Below are positions 38,000 to 47,409 of a stretch of 64,000 bases of DNA, piece by piece. Source of the stretch: Crocinitomicaceae bacterium (GTDB lineage: Bacteria > Bacteroidota > Bacteroidia > Flavobacteriales_D > Crocinitomicaceae); contig JAQVCM010000008.1 of assembly GCA_028689775.1 (NCBI GenBank), positions 1 through 64,000 of the forward strand, in the 5' to 3' direction. The notes below the pieces were generated by a model, which was not told the origin of the DNA, searched no databases, and saw only the letters and a program-made list of their open reading frames with translations. A program made the translations under genes and the position numbers. Numbering within the stretch: position 1 is the first letter of the stretch; each line of letters begins with the position of its first letter.

Positions 38000-40900
38000 T
38001 TCTCTTTGATTTCTATAACGTTTGTATTGGTATCAATAGTTGATTTTGGCATGTTCTTGATTTGCATCAATTCATCCCAAAGTTGATTTGCTTCGAGTAA
38101 AATGTTGTCGTCTTTTACTTTGTAGTTATCAATCACAGATTTTAAAGTATGTTCTGCTTGGAACAAATCTGGTTTTGCGATCAATACACGTGTTTGAAGA
38201 ATTAAGCCTTTTGCAATCCAGAAGTCAAACGAAGGCTTCATTTTTAATAAAGTTCTGATATCTGCTTCTGCTGCATTGTAGTTTTTTTGTGTGTAATTCA
38301 TCTCTGCCAAATAGTATCTTGATTCAGAGGCAATGATATTGGTCGTGTTTTTAGTCAACCATTCCAATGGAGCTTTTGCTTGTTCAAATTGGTTGTTTCT
38401 AAAGTAAGCGATTCCTCTGGAGTATTCTGCTTCGATGCGAATGCTGCTTACAACCAGTGAATTGCTTAAAACTTTATTGGCGTATAAAATCGCTTCTTCC
38501 CAGTTGTTCAGTAAGAATTCACAACGCATCAAACCAACACGTGTATTGTAAATGGTTTCAGGATGTGAGGTTACTTTTTCCAATTGAGAATAGTATTTCA
38601 AAGCTTCTGCATAGTCTTTCTTGTTGTATGCATATCTTGAGACACGTAACGCAGCTAGCTCCGTAAATTCTGTATTTGGTTTCTCCAACAGCGTTCGATA
38701 GATATTCATCGCTTGCTCAATTTTGTTGGTTCTATAATACGCATTCGCCATGTATGCGGTCATTTCGACTTCATATTTACCGCCTGGATATTTGGTTAAA
38801 TATTTTTGCAATTCTGGAATCGCTTCAACAAAAGCACTATCCATGTATGGCTCAATTCCTGCGTTGTAATAGCTATCTTCTAATTCATTGACTACCTCAT
38901 CTGAACAATTGTAAACGCGAAGGGATTCAATTTTCTCTAATTGTTTTTGTGCTTTATAAATGTTTGACAATCCTTTCACGGCGTTCGCGCAAACCTCGCG
39001 ATCTGTTCCGTAATCATCCAAAATACTTTTGTACAAAGTCTCTGATTTCGTGAAATCTTTTCGCTTGAAATAAATATCAGCGATGTTGATGTAAGCTTCA
39101 CGAACTAAGATTGAACTCGGGTAATCACGAATAATTTGTTCGAAATAAGTAATTGCTTTGTTGTCTTGTTCTTTAATTCTGTAGCTGATTCCAACTTCGT
39201 AAACGGCTGATATGACATACTGAGAACTGGCGTAATTGTTAATTAAATCTTGTAAATTCTTGATTTTATCATCAATTCCTGATTCTGTTAACCCGTAGGT
39301 CAAAGCCATGAAGTAAAGTGCTTGATCTACATTTCCTGCTTTCAATTCTACTGCATTTTTGTAATGTTTAATTGCAGCTTCATTTTTTCGCGAAACGTAA
39401 TAATAATCAGCCAATCGCATGTTTGCATCTGCAATTTTCGCTTTGCTTTTAGGATCAGCAATTTGCAAGAAATTTGTAAACGCATCTTCCAATGCTGAAT
39501 TTTGAGAAGGAATTTTGGCCGTGTTTAAGTACACATATCCCAAATTGTAAAAAGCATCTGGTCGCAAATTGCTGCTGTAATTTCCTGACATTTTCAAGAA
39601 TTCTCGATAGCTTTCAATTGCTTTTGGATAATTTTTGACTTGGTAATTTGCATCAGCAGACCAGTATTTTCCAAGTGCAGAAACTTTTGCGTCAATTGGA
39701 TATTTTTCGACCAAAACAAAAGCTCCAATCGCTTTGTAGTATTCTGCTTTTTGATACAATTCTACACCGTAGTTGAATGCTACTGTTTGATAAACCGTTT
39801 TCAAACGAATGTCTTTGGTCAACAATTTATCCAAGGATTGCAATGCTGCTTCGTAGCGATTGGTTGTTGTGTAAACGTTTACTAGGTATTGATAAACTTC
39901 ATTTTTACGATCTGAATTTGGATATTTCGATAAATACAAATGCAAGGCTTCTACAGCTTCATCATACGGATTTACATCCAATTTGTACGACAAAATTGCG
40001 TAGTTATACAAGGCATCTTCTTGAATTTTTTTATCGATGTCAATTCTTGAAGCGGCATCAAAAGCAGTTCTTGCATACGCATTGTTTCCGCTCTTCAAGT
40101 AACATTCACCTACGTGATAAAAAGCAATTTGACCTAAGGAATCTTTCACTTGAGAAACCTTGTCAAACAATTTGATGGCTTTAAAATAATCTCCAGTTCG
40201 GTAATACGCATATCCCAACTGGTAATCTTCTCCACGTGTGGTTTTTGATTTTGCATTGTATTTTTCCAGATAGGCAATTGCTTCGTCGTATTTTCCAACT
40301 CGGTAAAAAGCATCTCCAATCAAATGGTTCATGCTGTTGGTGTTGTTGCTTTTAACTTCGTCAACCAGCAAAGGTGAAAAACGTGTAATTTCATCGTATC
40401 GACCTTGCAGATAATAAATTTGAGTGATGTAATATGGAACGACCTCTTTGAATCGTTCGTCAGTTAATAGTTTTTCAAATCCTTCTAAAGCAGTTTGATA
40501 TGATTTTTCTTGATACGCAATGTGGGAGAAATAGTATAAAGACGGCGCGCTGTATTGTGACGTTGTGTCCTTGACTTCAAAGAAAGAAGCACGTGCAGCG
40601 GTGAATTTTTTCTCTTGGAAATTAGCATATCCCTTTTTGAAGAAGTACTCGTTTCGATCTTCCTCATCGATGTCCAAGGTGTGGAGTTTATCAAACCAAG
40701 CTACAGCCTCATCGTATTTTTTTTGTTGGAAATAAAAACGAGCTAATCGATAATATATCTTTGTTTTATAGATGCTTTCAGGATAGTTCTTGTTGAAATC
40801 TTCTAACAGTTTTACACCGTCGTTGTTGTATAATTCAATCGCTGAAACGCCTTCATAGTAAAGCGCTTTGACGTACATTGGATCATTTTTTTGTTTAAAA

Positions 40901-41067
40901 GCATCAATAAAATTCCTAAATTCTTTTCGTGCAGCTCCGTATTGCTCTTTTTCAAACAATTCTTGACCTCTAAAAAAATCAACGTAATCGCTGTTGTATT
41001 TTTCAGATGTTTGAGCGCGTGAAAGGAAGGAAGTTGCTAGGATTAAAAATACCAGAAATCGGTTCAT
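37996..41067 (-). CDS. Large tetratricopeptide-repeat protein, exported
   Basis: The 1023-residue protein starts with a signal peptide (MNRFLVFLILATSFLSRAQ). The remainder is tandem TPR and Sel1-like helices with recurrent A/Y...Y.G.A.Y...G.Y..A patterns. Such proteins are periplasmic scaffolds. It is followed by a barrel protein that overlaps it by 4 nt. This TPR + barrel pair is common in Flavobacteria; the job is unknown. Confidence 0.85.
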   Translation of the reverse strand: MNRFLVFLILATSFLSRAQTSEKYNSDYVDFFRGQELFEKEQYGAARKEFRNFIDAFKQKNDPMYVKALYYEGVSAIELYNNDGVKLLEDFNKNYPESIYKTKIYYRLARFYFQQKKYDEAVAWFDKLHTLDIDEEDRNEYFFKKGYANFQEKKFTAARASFFEVKDTTSQYSAPSLYYFSHIAYQEKSYQTALEGFEKLLTDERFKEVVPYYITQIYYLQGRYDEITRFSPLLVDEVKSNNTNSMNHLIGDAFYRVGKYDEAIAYLEKYNAKSKTTRGEDYQLGYAYYRTGDYFKAIKLFDKVSQVKDSLGQIAFYHVGECYLKSGNNAYARTAFDAASRIDIDKKIQEDALYNYAILSYKLDVNPYDEAVEALHLYLSKYPNSDRKNEVYQYLVNVYTTTNRYEAALQSLDKLLTKDIRLKTVYQTVAFNYGVELYQKAEYYKAIGAFVLVEKYPIDAKVSALGKYWSADANYQVKNYPKAIESYREFLKMSGNYSSNLRPDAFYNLGYVYLNTAKIPSQNSALEDAFTNFLQIADPKSKAKIADANMRLADYYYVSRKNEAAIKHYKNAVELKAGNVDQALYFMALTYGLTESGIDDKIKNLQDLINNYASSQYVISAVYEVGISYRIKEQDNKAITYFEQIIRDYPSSILVREAYINIADIYFKRKDFTKSETLYKSILDDYGTDREVCANAVKGLSNIYKAQKQLEKIESLRVYNCSDEVVNELEDSYYNAGIEPYMDSAFVEAIPELQKYLTKYPGGKYEVEMTAYMANAYYRTNKIEQAMNIYRTLLEKPNTEFTELAALRVSRYAYNKKDYAEALKYYSQLEKVTSHPETIYNTRVGLMRCEFLLNNWEEAILYANKVLSNSLVVSSIRIEAEYSRGIAYFRNNQFEQAKAPLEWLTKNTTNIIASESRYYLAEMNYTQKNYNAAEADIRTLLKMKPSFDFWIAKGLILQTRVLIAKPDLFQAEHTLKSVIDNYKVKDDNILLEANQLWDELMQIKNMPKSTIDTNTNVIEIKEK

Positions 41068-41223
41068 GAACTGCTGTTTAATTAAAAGAGTAAAATTAAT
41101 AGACTTTATGCTCCTTGGAGAGGACTTTCTTAAAAGTTTTAAACGTGAATCTGTTAAGATTATTTCAATTTAAATAGTTTTAATGCCGTTATTATCCTCA
41201 ACTTTACGCTAAATCATGTATCT

Positions 41224-41937
41224 GTGGGAAATATAATTGAATTAAAAGACGTACAAATATACCAGCAAAGCGAATTGGTCTTGAACAACATCAATTTTGT
41301 TGTGAATGATAATGACCTCGTTTATTTAATCGGTAAAACCGGTAGCGGAAAAAGTAGTTTGCTGAAAACACTCTACGGAGAATTGTTTCTGAAGCATGGA
41401 AAAGGTTCTGTTTCAGGTGTTGATTTGAGGACTTTAGGCAGAAAAGACATTCCGATGCTGCGCCGTAAAATTGGTATTGTTTTTCAAGATTTTCAATTGT
41501 TGACCGATCGATCTGTACTTCGCAATTTAATTTTCGTCATGGAAGCGACCGGCTGGACAGATAAAAACTTGATGAAAAATCGAGCTGAGTCGGTTTTGAA
41601 AATGGTTGGAATTGACCACAAAGCGAATCAAATGCCGCATACTTTATCAGGTGGCGAACAGCAACGAATTTCCATCGCAAGAGCTTTGTTGAACAATCCT
41701 CCGTTGATTTTAGCGGATGAACCAACTGGGAACTTAGATCCTGAAACTTCTGAAGAAATCATGCGCTTGTTGATTGCAGTGGCGAAAGAAGAAAAATCTG
41801 CAGTTGTCATGGCAACACATGATATGTCGGTTGTTGAAAAATTTCCCGGTCGTGTTTTTAGAGTTGAAAATGGGAACATGAAAGAAGTAGATAATCTGAA
41901 TCAGTTTGATCCTTTTAAAACACTTTTTAACGATTAA
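41224..41937 (+). CDS. ABC-transporter ATPase, FtsE-like
   Basis: The 237-residue ATPase has Walker A GKTGSGKSS at 37-45, signature LSGGEQQR, Walker B LILADEPTGNLD and the H-loop MATHD. It matches cell-division FtsE of Bacteroidota. FtsX (the membrane partner) is not adjacent. The start is a GTG at 41224: the ATG at 41216 is out of frame and runs into TAA after six codons. FtsEX normally regulates peptidoglycan hydrolases at the septum. Confidence 0.85.
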   Translation: MGNIIELKDVQIYQQSELVLNNINFVVNDNDLVYLIGKTGSGKSSLLKTLYGELFLKHGKGSVSGVDLRTLGRKDIPMLRRKIGIVFQDFQLLTDRSVLRNLIFVMEATGWTDKNLMKNRAESVLKMVGIDHKANQMPHTLSGGEQQRISIARALLNNPPLILADEPTGNLDPETSEEIMRLLIAVAKEEKSAVVMATHDMSVVEKFPGRVFRVENGNMKEVDNLNQFDPFKTLFND

Positions 41938-42023
41938 ATTAAGCGTTCTTTCAACGATAGTCACTGTTTGAAAGTGCTTGAAGACAGTCGTTTTTTCATC
42001 TTATTTTTCTAAATTAAGTTGTT

Positions 42024-42614
42024 ATGGAATGTCCAAATTTTATTCGTTTTTTCACTTCTAATTTGGATGTACAAGAGTCAGATGTAAGCGACTTGTTGAA
42101 CCAATGTGAACGCTTGACAATCAAGAAGAACTATGTTTTATTAAACCAAGGAGAATTTAGTAAACATACTTTTTTTGTTGAAAAAGGCTTGTTGAGACAA
42201 TTTGCCTTGAATGAAAATGGAAAAGAACACATTCTTTCTTTTGCTCCTGAAAACTGGCTTGTTACAGATCGCGATAGTGCCTATTTCAATCAACCGTCAA
42301 TTTATAGTATTCAAGCTTTGGAAGATAGTTTAGTGGTGCTGATTGATCAATCTTTTATAGATAAATTGACACAATTAGTTCCCGGTTTTACGGCTTATAA
42401 TAACCGTTTATTACACAATCACATTCGTCATTTGCAAGATCGAATTGGACTCTTATTGAGTGCAACAGCCGAAGAACGTTATTTGAATTTTGTACAGATG
42501 TATCCGGATGTTTTAATGCGTGTTCCACAAACGATGGTGGCTTCTTATTTGGGAATTACGCCCGAAAGCTTGAGTCGTGTTCGCAAAGAAATTGCCCACA
42601 AAAAATCCGAATAG
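42024..42614 (+). CDS. Crp/Fnr-family transcriptional regulator
   Basis: The 196-residue protein has an N-terminal cyclic-nucleotide-binding-like barrel (LLNQGEFSKHTFFVEKGLLRQF). A C-terminal helix-turn-helix follows (MVASYLGITPESLSRVRKEI). No FNR-type cysteine cluster is visible, so it is not an iron-sulphur oxygen sensor. The ligand is unknown. It is a single gene. Confidence 0.88.
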   Translation: MECPNFIRFFTSNLDVQESDVSDLLNQCERLTIKKNYVLLNQGEFSKHTFFVEKGLLRQFALNENGKEHILSFAPENWLVTDRDSAYFNQPSIYSIQALEDSLVVLIDQSFIDKLTQLVPGFTAYNNRLLHNHIRHLQDRIGLLLSATAEERYLNFVQMYPDVLMRVPQTMVASYLGITPESLSRVRKEIAHKKSE

Positions 42615-42731
42615 TTTTCTTATCATACATCAATGTCAGCTTGTATGGATAGCCGTAACTTTGTGTTATTAACCTGAGTTCGATTGTAAATTTGAAATTT
42701 ATATTTCAATGAACGCGTATAATACGAGAAA

Positions 42732-42768
42732 TTTTAAATAAAAAATAGTGTGCTATTTTTATTTAAAA
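42732..42768. other. Long AT-only hairpin between crp-type gene and pirin gene
   Basis: TTTTAAATAAAAAATAG (42732-42748) pairs with CTATTTTTATTTAAAA (42753-42768), with one bulged A and loop TGTG. It may be a bidirectional terminator or a structured 5' region. The remaining gap (42615-42910) shows no other feature. Confidence 0.6.
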
Positions 42769-42910
42769 TGACGAAATAGGATGCCATTTATTGGAAAGCT
42801 GAACAAAGAGAATTTTTAATAGTTTATTAAGGGCTTATAATCAGCGATATAAATTCGATGGATAATCGAGCCCAGGTTATGAGATTGATATGCATTCAAA
42901 AAAACACGAT

Positions 42911-43789
42911 ATGGAAACAAAAATAGTAGAATTAATAGCGAGCCCAAGAGAACCACATTTTGTTGGTGATGGGTTTAGAGTACATAATTTCATTCCAAGC
43001 GGTTACCGCATGGACATGCGGCGAATGAATCCGTTCATCATGTTGGATTACAATTCAAAATTTGTTTTTCCAGCAACAAATACTCCAAAAGGCGTTGGCG
43101 TGCATCCGCACCGAGGTTTTGAAACGGTGACTATTGCTTATAAGGGAAGAGTTCAACACCACGATAGCAGTGGCGGCGGTGGAATAATCGGTGAAGGCGA
43201 TGTGCAATGGATGACTGCAGCGAGTGGTGTTTTGCACAAAGAATACCACGAGAGAGAATGGAGTAAAACAGGTGGTGAATTTCAAATGGTACAACTTTGG
43301 GTCAATTTACCCAAAAAAGATAAAATGAGTACGCCAAAATACCAAGCCATCAAATACGATGAAATTCCTAGGGTAAAATTGGAAGATGGTGAAAGTCATG
43401 TGGAAGTTATTGCCGGAGAATATGAAGGCGTAAAAGGTGCTGCTTTTACATTTACACCCGTGCACATGTTGAATGCCAGATTAAAAAACAAAGGAAAAGC
43501 AAGCTTCAATTTTCCAGCGCATTACAATACAGTCATACTTGTGGTTGAAGGTTCTGTATTTGTAAACGGTACCGAAGTAGTTCCTACTGATCACATGGTT
43601 TTGATGGCAAATGAAGGCGAGGTATTTGAAGTAGAAGCTTCGGAAGATTCTTTGGTTTTGATATTAAGTGGCGAACCAATCGATGAGCCAATCGCTTCTC
43701 ACGGACCATTTGTGATGAACACGCAAGAGGAATTGGTGGAAGCTTTCAACGATTTCAATCACGGTAAATTTGGGACATTAGCAGATTAA
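42911..43789 (+). CDS. Pirin-family cupin protein
   Basis: The protein is 292 residues from the ATG at 42911 (METKIVELIASPRE); an ATG at 42890 would add seven residues. Metal-ligand motifs of pirin are visible: HPHRGFETVT and HHDSSGGGG, then HKEYHE. Bacterial pirins can be quercetinases or redox sensors; the activity here is not known. It is a single gene. Confidence 0.9.
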   Translation: METKIVELIASPREPHFVGDGFRVHNFIPSGYRMDMRRMNPFIMLDYNSKFVFPATNTPKGVGVHPHRGFETVTIAYKGRVQHHDSSGGGGIIGEGDVQWMTAASGVLHKEYHEREWSKTGGEFQMVQLWVNLPKKDKMSTPKYQAIKYDEIPRVKLEDGESHVEVIAGEYEGVKGAAFTFTPVHMLNARLKNKGKASFNFPAHYNTVILVVEGSVFVNGTEVVPTDHMVLMANEGEVFEVEASEDSLVLILSGEPIDEPIASHGPFVMNTQEELVEAFNDFNHGKFGTLAD

Positions 43790-43807
43790 TTTTTTTGTGA
43801 ATACGTT

Positions 43808-43845
43808 GAATTGTAGTGCCGCGATTAATCGTGCCACTACAATTC
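43808..43845. repeat. Perfect cruciform-like inverted repeat
   Basis: GAATTGTAGTG (43808-43818) and CACTACAATTC (43835-43845) are perfect 11-bp arms. CGATTAATCG (43822-43831) makes an inner palindrome. No T-tract follows, so it is not a typical terminator; it looks like a short mobile or REP-like palindrome. Confidence 0.65.
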
Positions 43846-43939
43846 AAATGTATTTTTAAAATGTGAAGCTTTATAAGCTGAAAACAGCGAGGTTAAAAAA
43901 CCTAAAGTTTTAAATTGTCAGAAAATAAAGTTGTAAATT

Positions 43940-43947
43940 TAAGTTTG
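43940..43947 (+). promoter_or_regulatory. Probable -7 box of the DUF488 gene
   Basis: TAAGTTTG matches TAnnTTTG, with TTG at 43915-43917 (22-bp spacer). It lies about 45 bp before the ATG at 43990. Confidence 0.35.
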
Positions 43948-43989
43948 GATGAATTTTCATCTGATCGAACTGATTTTTAAATTTCAACT

Positions 43990-44502
43990 ATGAATCACAT
44001 TTGGACCATCGGACATTCGACGCACCCTTTTGAAGAATTTCTCAAGATGCTCAGTTCTTTTGAAATTGAATTGGTCGTGGACATTCGCAGTTTTCCTGGA
44101 TCCAGAAAATTTCCGCAGTATAACAAAGAAACATTGGAAATTACAATGCCTGAAAATGGAATTGAATACCTTCATTTGAAATCTCTTGGTGGTAGAAGAA
44201 AGTCTAATTCTGAATCACAGAACGTTGTATGGAGACATCCGTCTTTTCGTTCGTATGCGGATTATATGGAAACTCCAGAATTTCACGAAGGAATTTTAGA
44301 ATTAGAAACTTTGGCTGAAAACAAGCGAGTTGCCTACATGTGTTCAGAAGCTGTTTGGTGGCGTTGTCATCGATCGATGGTCTCGGATTATTTGAAGTTT
44401 CACAATTGGAAAGTGATGCACATCATGGCAATTGGGAAAGAAAGCGAACATCCGTATACGGCGCCTGCTTTGACTGATAGAGAAGAGTTGCGGTATCATT
44501 GA
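43990..44502 (+). CDS. DUF488 domain protein
   Basis: The 170-residue protein begins IWTIGHSTHPFEEFLKML and has VVDIRSFPGSRKFPQYN. A late CSEAVWWRCHRSMVSDYL carries the conserved cysteine, WRCHR and aspartate of the family. The function is unsettled. It is convergent with the ASCH gene. Confidence 0.9.
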   Translation: MNHIWTIGHSTHPFEEFLKMLSSFEIELVVDIRSFPGSRKFPQYNKETLEITMPENGIEYLHLKSLGGRRKSNSESQNVVWRHPSFRSYADYMETPEFHEGILELETLAENKRVAYMCSEAVWWRCHRSMVSDYLKFHNWKVMHIMAIGKESEHPYTAPALTDREELRYH

Positions 44503-44552
44503 CTTCGGCTTCACCCGCTGCCTGGGCGGAGTAAAAGACATTGGGAGACGAA

Positions 44553-44927
44553 TTATTCCAAATAAATATAAGTTCCTCTTCCGTGGAAATCTTTGATGAA
44601 ATCGATTGGGTCTAATGGGTTTTCAAATGCTACTACTTCGTCGATAACAATTCCAAATCCTTTTTCTGTTTCTTTGAAGTATTCGAAAAAAGCTTCTTTG
44701 TCAATTCCTCCAACTTCATGATATTGTTCCCAAAGTTTTTTTGGCGTTTCTTGAATGACTGCTTGGATCGTGAAATATCCGAGAATCATTTTGGTAGGCG
44801 CGGAGGAATAAATGTAGATTTTTTTGATTCCTTTTTGAAAGATTTTTCGTCTGAATTCGATGGTTTTTGTCCCCTTTATTATTGCTTCAGCATAGATTGG
44901 TTGGATGGAGAGAATTGCGTTTGACAT
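44553..44927 (-). CDS. ASCH/PUA-like domain protein
   Basis: The protein is 124 residues from the ATG at 44927; the open frame extends five codons further. LSIQPIYAEAIIKGTKTIEF and the later KKIYIYSSAPTKMILGYF match the ASCH fold, a PUA-like RNA-binding domain often implicated in translation or RNA metabolism. It is the last gene of a minus-strand run that follows the TPR and lipoprotein genes. Confidence 0.8.
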   Translation of the reverse strand: MSNAILSIQPIYAEAIIKGTKTIEFRRKIFQKGIKKIYIYSSAPTKMILGYFTIQAVIQETPKKLWEQYHEVGGIDKEAFFEYFKETEKGFGIVIDEVVAFENPLDPIDFIKDFHGRGTYIYLE

Positions 44928-44947
44928 GGATTGATTTTTCAAAATTC

Positions 44948-46774
44948 CTACAATTCTTCCCCAGTCAAAACATCACCTCGCAAGATTCTCAATCGCTTTC
45001 GAGCTTCATTTGTGTACAAGCTACCTTTGTAATCAAACAAAATCATCTTGTAATATTCCATCGCTTTTTCAGGATCTATCAGGTGATTTTCATAAATATC
45101 TGCAAGTTGAAAAACGGCATCATCCGCGAGGATTTGATCAGAATGGTATTTTAAAAGTTGGTTTAAATAGGAAATCGCTTCTGTCCATTTTCCTTGGTTT
45201 TGCATGGCAAGGGATTTTCTCAGCAGGATTTCATCACTCAATTCGTGGAAAGGAAATTCGGCGATGATGGAATCGAAAATAGAGAATGCCTGTTCATACT
45301 GATGTTGCTGAATTAATAAATCTGCTTGTGCAAATTTGCTCATCGCCGTGTAATTACTATCCAAACCGTAATTTTCGGTAATCAACAAAGACAATTTCAT
45401 GGCATCGTTGGCAATCAATTTGGTGGTAGATTGTTTCAAAATATCGAGTTGGTTTTGTGCAAAGTCGAAATCTCCATCGTAATAAAAAATGCGTGCATTC
45501 TTAAATTTTGCTTCAAAACCAATGGGTTCGTATTTGAAATCCCGATCCACTTGCATGTATAGAATGGATGCCGACCAAATGTCATTTTGAATCACGAAAA
45601 TATCTCCCAATGCAATTTTGATTTCTGCTTGCTGCATACTTGTTAAACCAGGAATCAGCAAGGCATCCTCCAGCAGTTTTTGTGCTTCGCCAGCTCGGGT
45701 GGCATAAAATGCTTTTATTTCTGCGAGTTCCATGATGAGTTTGATGGTATTTCTACCTTTTCCAACTCGTTGAATGGTTGTTTCATAATCTGAAATTGCT
45801 GCATTGAGTTCTTCGTTTGAATAGTTTCTAAACTGCGTAATTTCGTGATATCTGGTGTTTAAAAGTGCAAATTCTGCTTCGTAGAAAAGAGGAGCTTTAT
45901 CGCCTAAATTCACGATGTATTGAAACGCTTTTCGAGCAATCTGGTATTCCTTGTTTTGAAGACAGGTGATTCCTAATTCGTAAACGATTTTTCCTTCGGC
46001 TTTTTGTCTTTTATCCAGCGCTTGAGCTTGTATAAATGCAGCATTGAATTGTTTGCTTTGAGAAAACAGCCAGATCAACATCTCTGTGTACACATAATCG
46101 TTTGGCTTTTTTTGAGATTTGACAATTAGCTTTTCTTTCAGCAATTCATAATCTGGATTTTCTGGAAGGAATGTAATTCTTTCTTCCAAGCCATTTTGAA
46201 CCGCGATTGCGTTCATTGAATTTTCCTCTAAAAACAGCATGTACTCGTCGATCATCTTATCTTTCTTTTGCTGTAAACTGTAAATTTCAGCAAATTCCAT
46301 GTTCAAAGGATACGCATTTTTAAAGATTTTTCTGCCTTTTTCGAGCGTTGTCAATGCCCAATCCAATTTACCATTCGACTTGAAAGCTTGATATAAATCT
46401 CTAAAAGTGAAGGTCGAAACAGCATAATCATCTACTAAGTTTTGGTAAATTTTAGTCGCTTCTTTGCTTCGGTCTTTGGTTTCATAAAAAGTGCCTAATA
46501 AAATGGAATAATCCAATTGAGTTCGATCCAATCCAATTTGTTTTTTCAGAATTTTCTCGGCCTGTTTTTCATCACCTAAGTAATTCAGACAATCAAAATA
46601 GCGCATGAAATTGGCTTTGTTGTTGTCTTTGTTGTAGACTTTCTGACAATACGGAAGTGCTTTCTCGTACTCACCAGCACTGAAATAAAAACTCGCTAAT
46701 TGTTGATCTGTTCCTGTTTGAGAAAATAAATTGAAACAGAAAAAGAGTGAAATAAGGACAATTATAAACTTCAT
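44948..46774 (-). CDS. Exported tetratricopeptide-repeat protein
   Basis: The 608-residue protein has a signal peptide (MKFIIVLISLFFCFNLFSQ). TPR-like helices fill the rest (FYFSAGEYEKALPYCQKVY, and later DSIIAEFPFHELSDEILLRK). It overlaps the lipoprotein gene by 4 nt and probably forms a periplasmic complex with it. Confidence 0.85.
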   Translation of the reverse strand: MKFIIVLISLFFCFNLFSQTGTDQQLASFYFSAGEYEKALPYCQKVYNKDNNKANFMRYFDCLNYLGDEKQAEKILKKQIGLDRTQLDYSILLGTFYETKDRSKEATKIYQNLVDDYAVSTFTFRDLYQAFKSNGKLDWALTTLEKGRKIFKNAYPLNMEFAEIYSLQQKKDKMIDEYMLFLEENSMNAIAVQNGLEERITFLPENPDYELLKEKLIVKSQKKPNDYVYTEMLIWLFSQSKQFNAAFIQAQALDKRQKAEGKIVYELGITCLQNKEYQIARKAFQYIVNLGDKAPLFYEAEFALLNTRYHEITQFRNYSNEELNAAISDYETTIQRVGKGRNTIKLIMELAEIKAFYATRAGEAQKLLEDALLIPGLTSMQQAEIKIALGDIFVIQNDIWSASILYMQVDRDFKYEPIGFEAKFKNARIFYYDGDFDFAQNQLDILKQSTTKLIANDAMKLSLLITENYGLDSNYTAMSKFAQADLLIQQHQYEQAFSIFDSIIAEFPFHELSDEILLRKSLAMQNQGKWTEAISYLNQLLKYHSDQILADDAVFQLADIYENHLIDPEKAMEYYKMILFDYKGSLYTNEARKRLRILRGDVLTGEEL

Positions 46775-47322
46775 AAAGTGGTATTGTTTAAAATGTTTCT
46801 TTTGCTGTATGTTACCATTTTCTGATTCAGTTCTTGATAGTTTTGAATTGATTCCTCACTATTTTTGAGCAAGGTTTGGTGCAATTTTTCTAAATCAGAA
46901 ACTTGCTCTTCCTCACTTTTGAGGTAGGAGTCATATTTGTCGCGCTCACCATTACCTGCAAGGATGTCCAGGCGAAGATTTTTTATTCTTTCCTGTGTTT
47001 CTAAATTTGTTCTATATGCAATTGATAAATTTTTGGTGACCCAAATCGCTTGTTTCCCTGCTAATTTATAATCTTCCAGTGCCTGACCAAGCTCTACGGT
47101 TAACGTATCATTTAGATAATTTTCTTGTATCGTTTTACGAACCTTGCCGATTTCAGCTGAAATTTGTTGGATTTGAAGCGAATCAATTTCATTTAATTCT
47201 TCAACCATTTTAGAAACTGAGAGAAGCAAAGCATCTGTTTTCTTCAATTGTTTTTGCTTCTTCAAATCGTGACAAGAGGAGAGAAGTAAAAGTGATAAGA
47301 TGCTGAACGCGAAAAATTTCAT
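46771..47322 (-). CDS. Coiled-coil lipoprotein, 183 aa
   Basis: A lipobox LLLSSC (C17) is followed by an almost entirely helical protein with heptad-like segments (KTDALLLSVSKMVEELNEID; SDLEKLHQTLLKNSEES). No family is recognised. It is co-transcribed with the TPR protein (4-nt overlap) and preceded by the PKD protein gene on the same strand. Confidence 0.75.
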   Translation of the reverse strand: MKFFAFSILSLLLLSSCHDLKKQKQLKKTDALLLSVSKMVEELNEIDSLQIQQISAEIGKVRKTIQENYLNDTLTVELGQALEDYKLAGKQAIWVTKNLSIAYRTNLETQERIKNLRLDILAGNGERDKYDSYLKSEEEQVSDLEKLHQTLLKNSEESIQNYQELNQKMVTYSKRNILNNTTL

Positions 47323-47409
47323 TTGAATCTCTTTTCTACAAAAATAATAAAATTGAGTTAAGAACGAAGAACTACTTTTATTAACTTGCTTTTGGAATTG
47401 TAAAATGAA

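Noticed and set aside
39777..40175. 132-residue frame opposite the TPR gene
   Set aside because: It is antisense to a long repeat-rich coding frame and has no recognisable domain.
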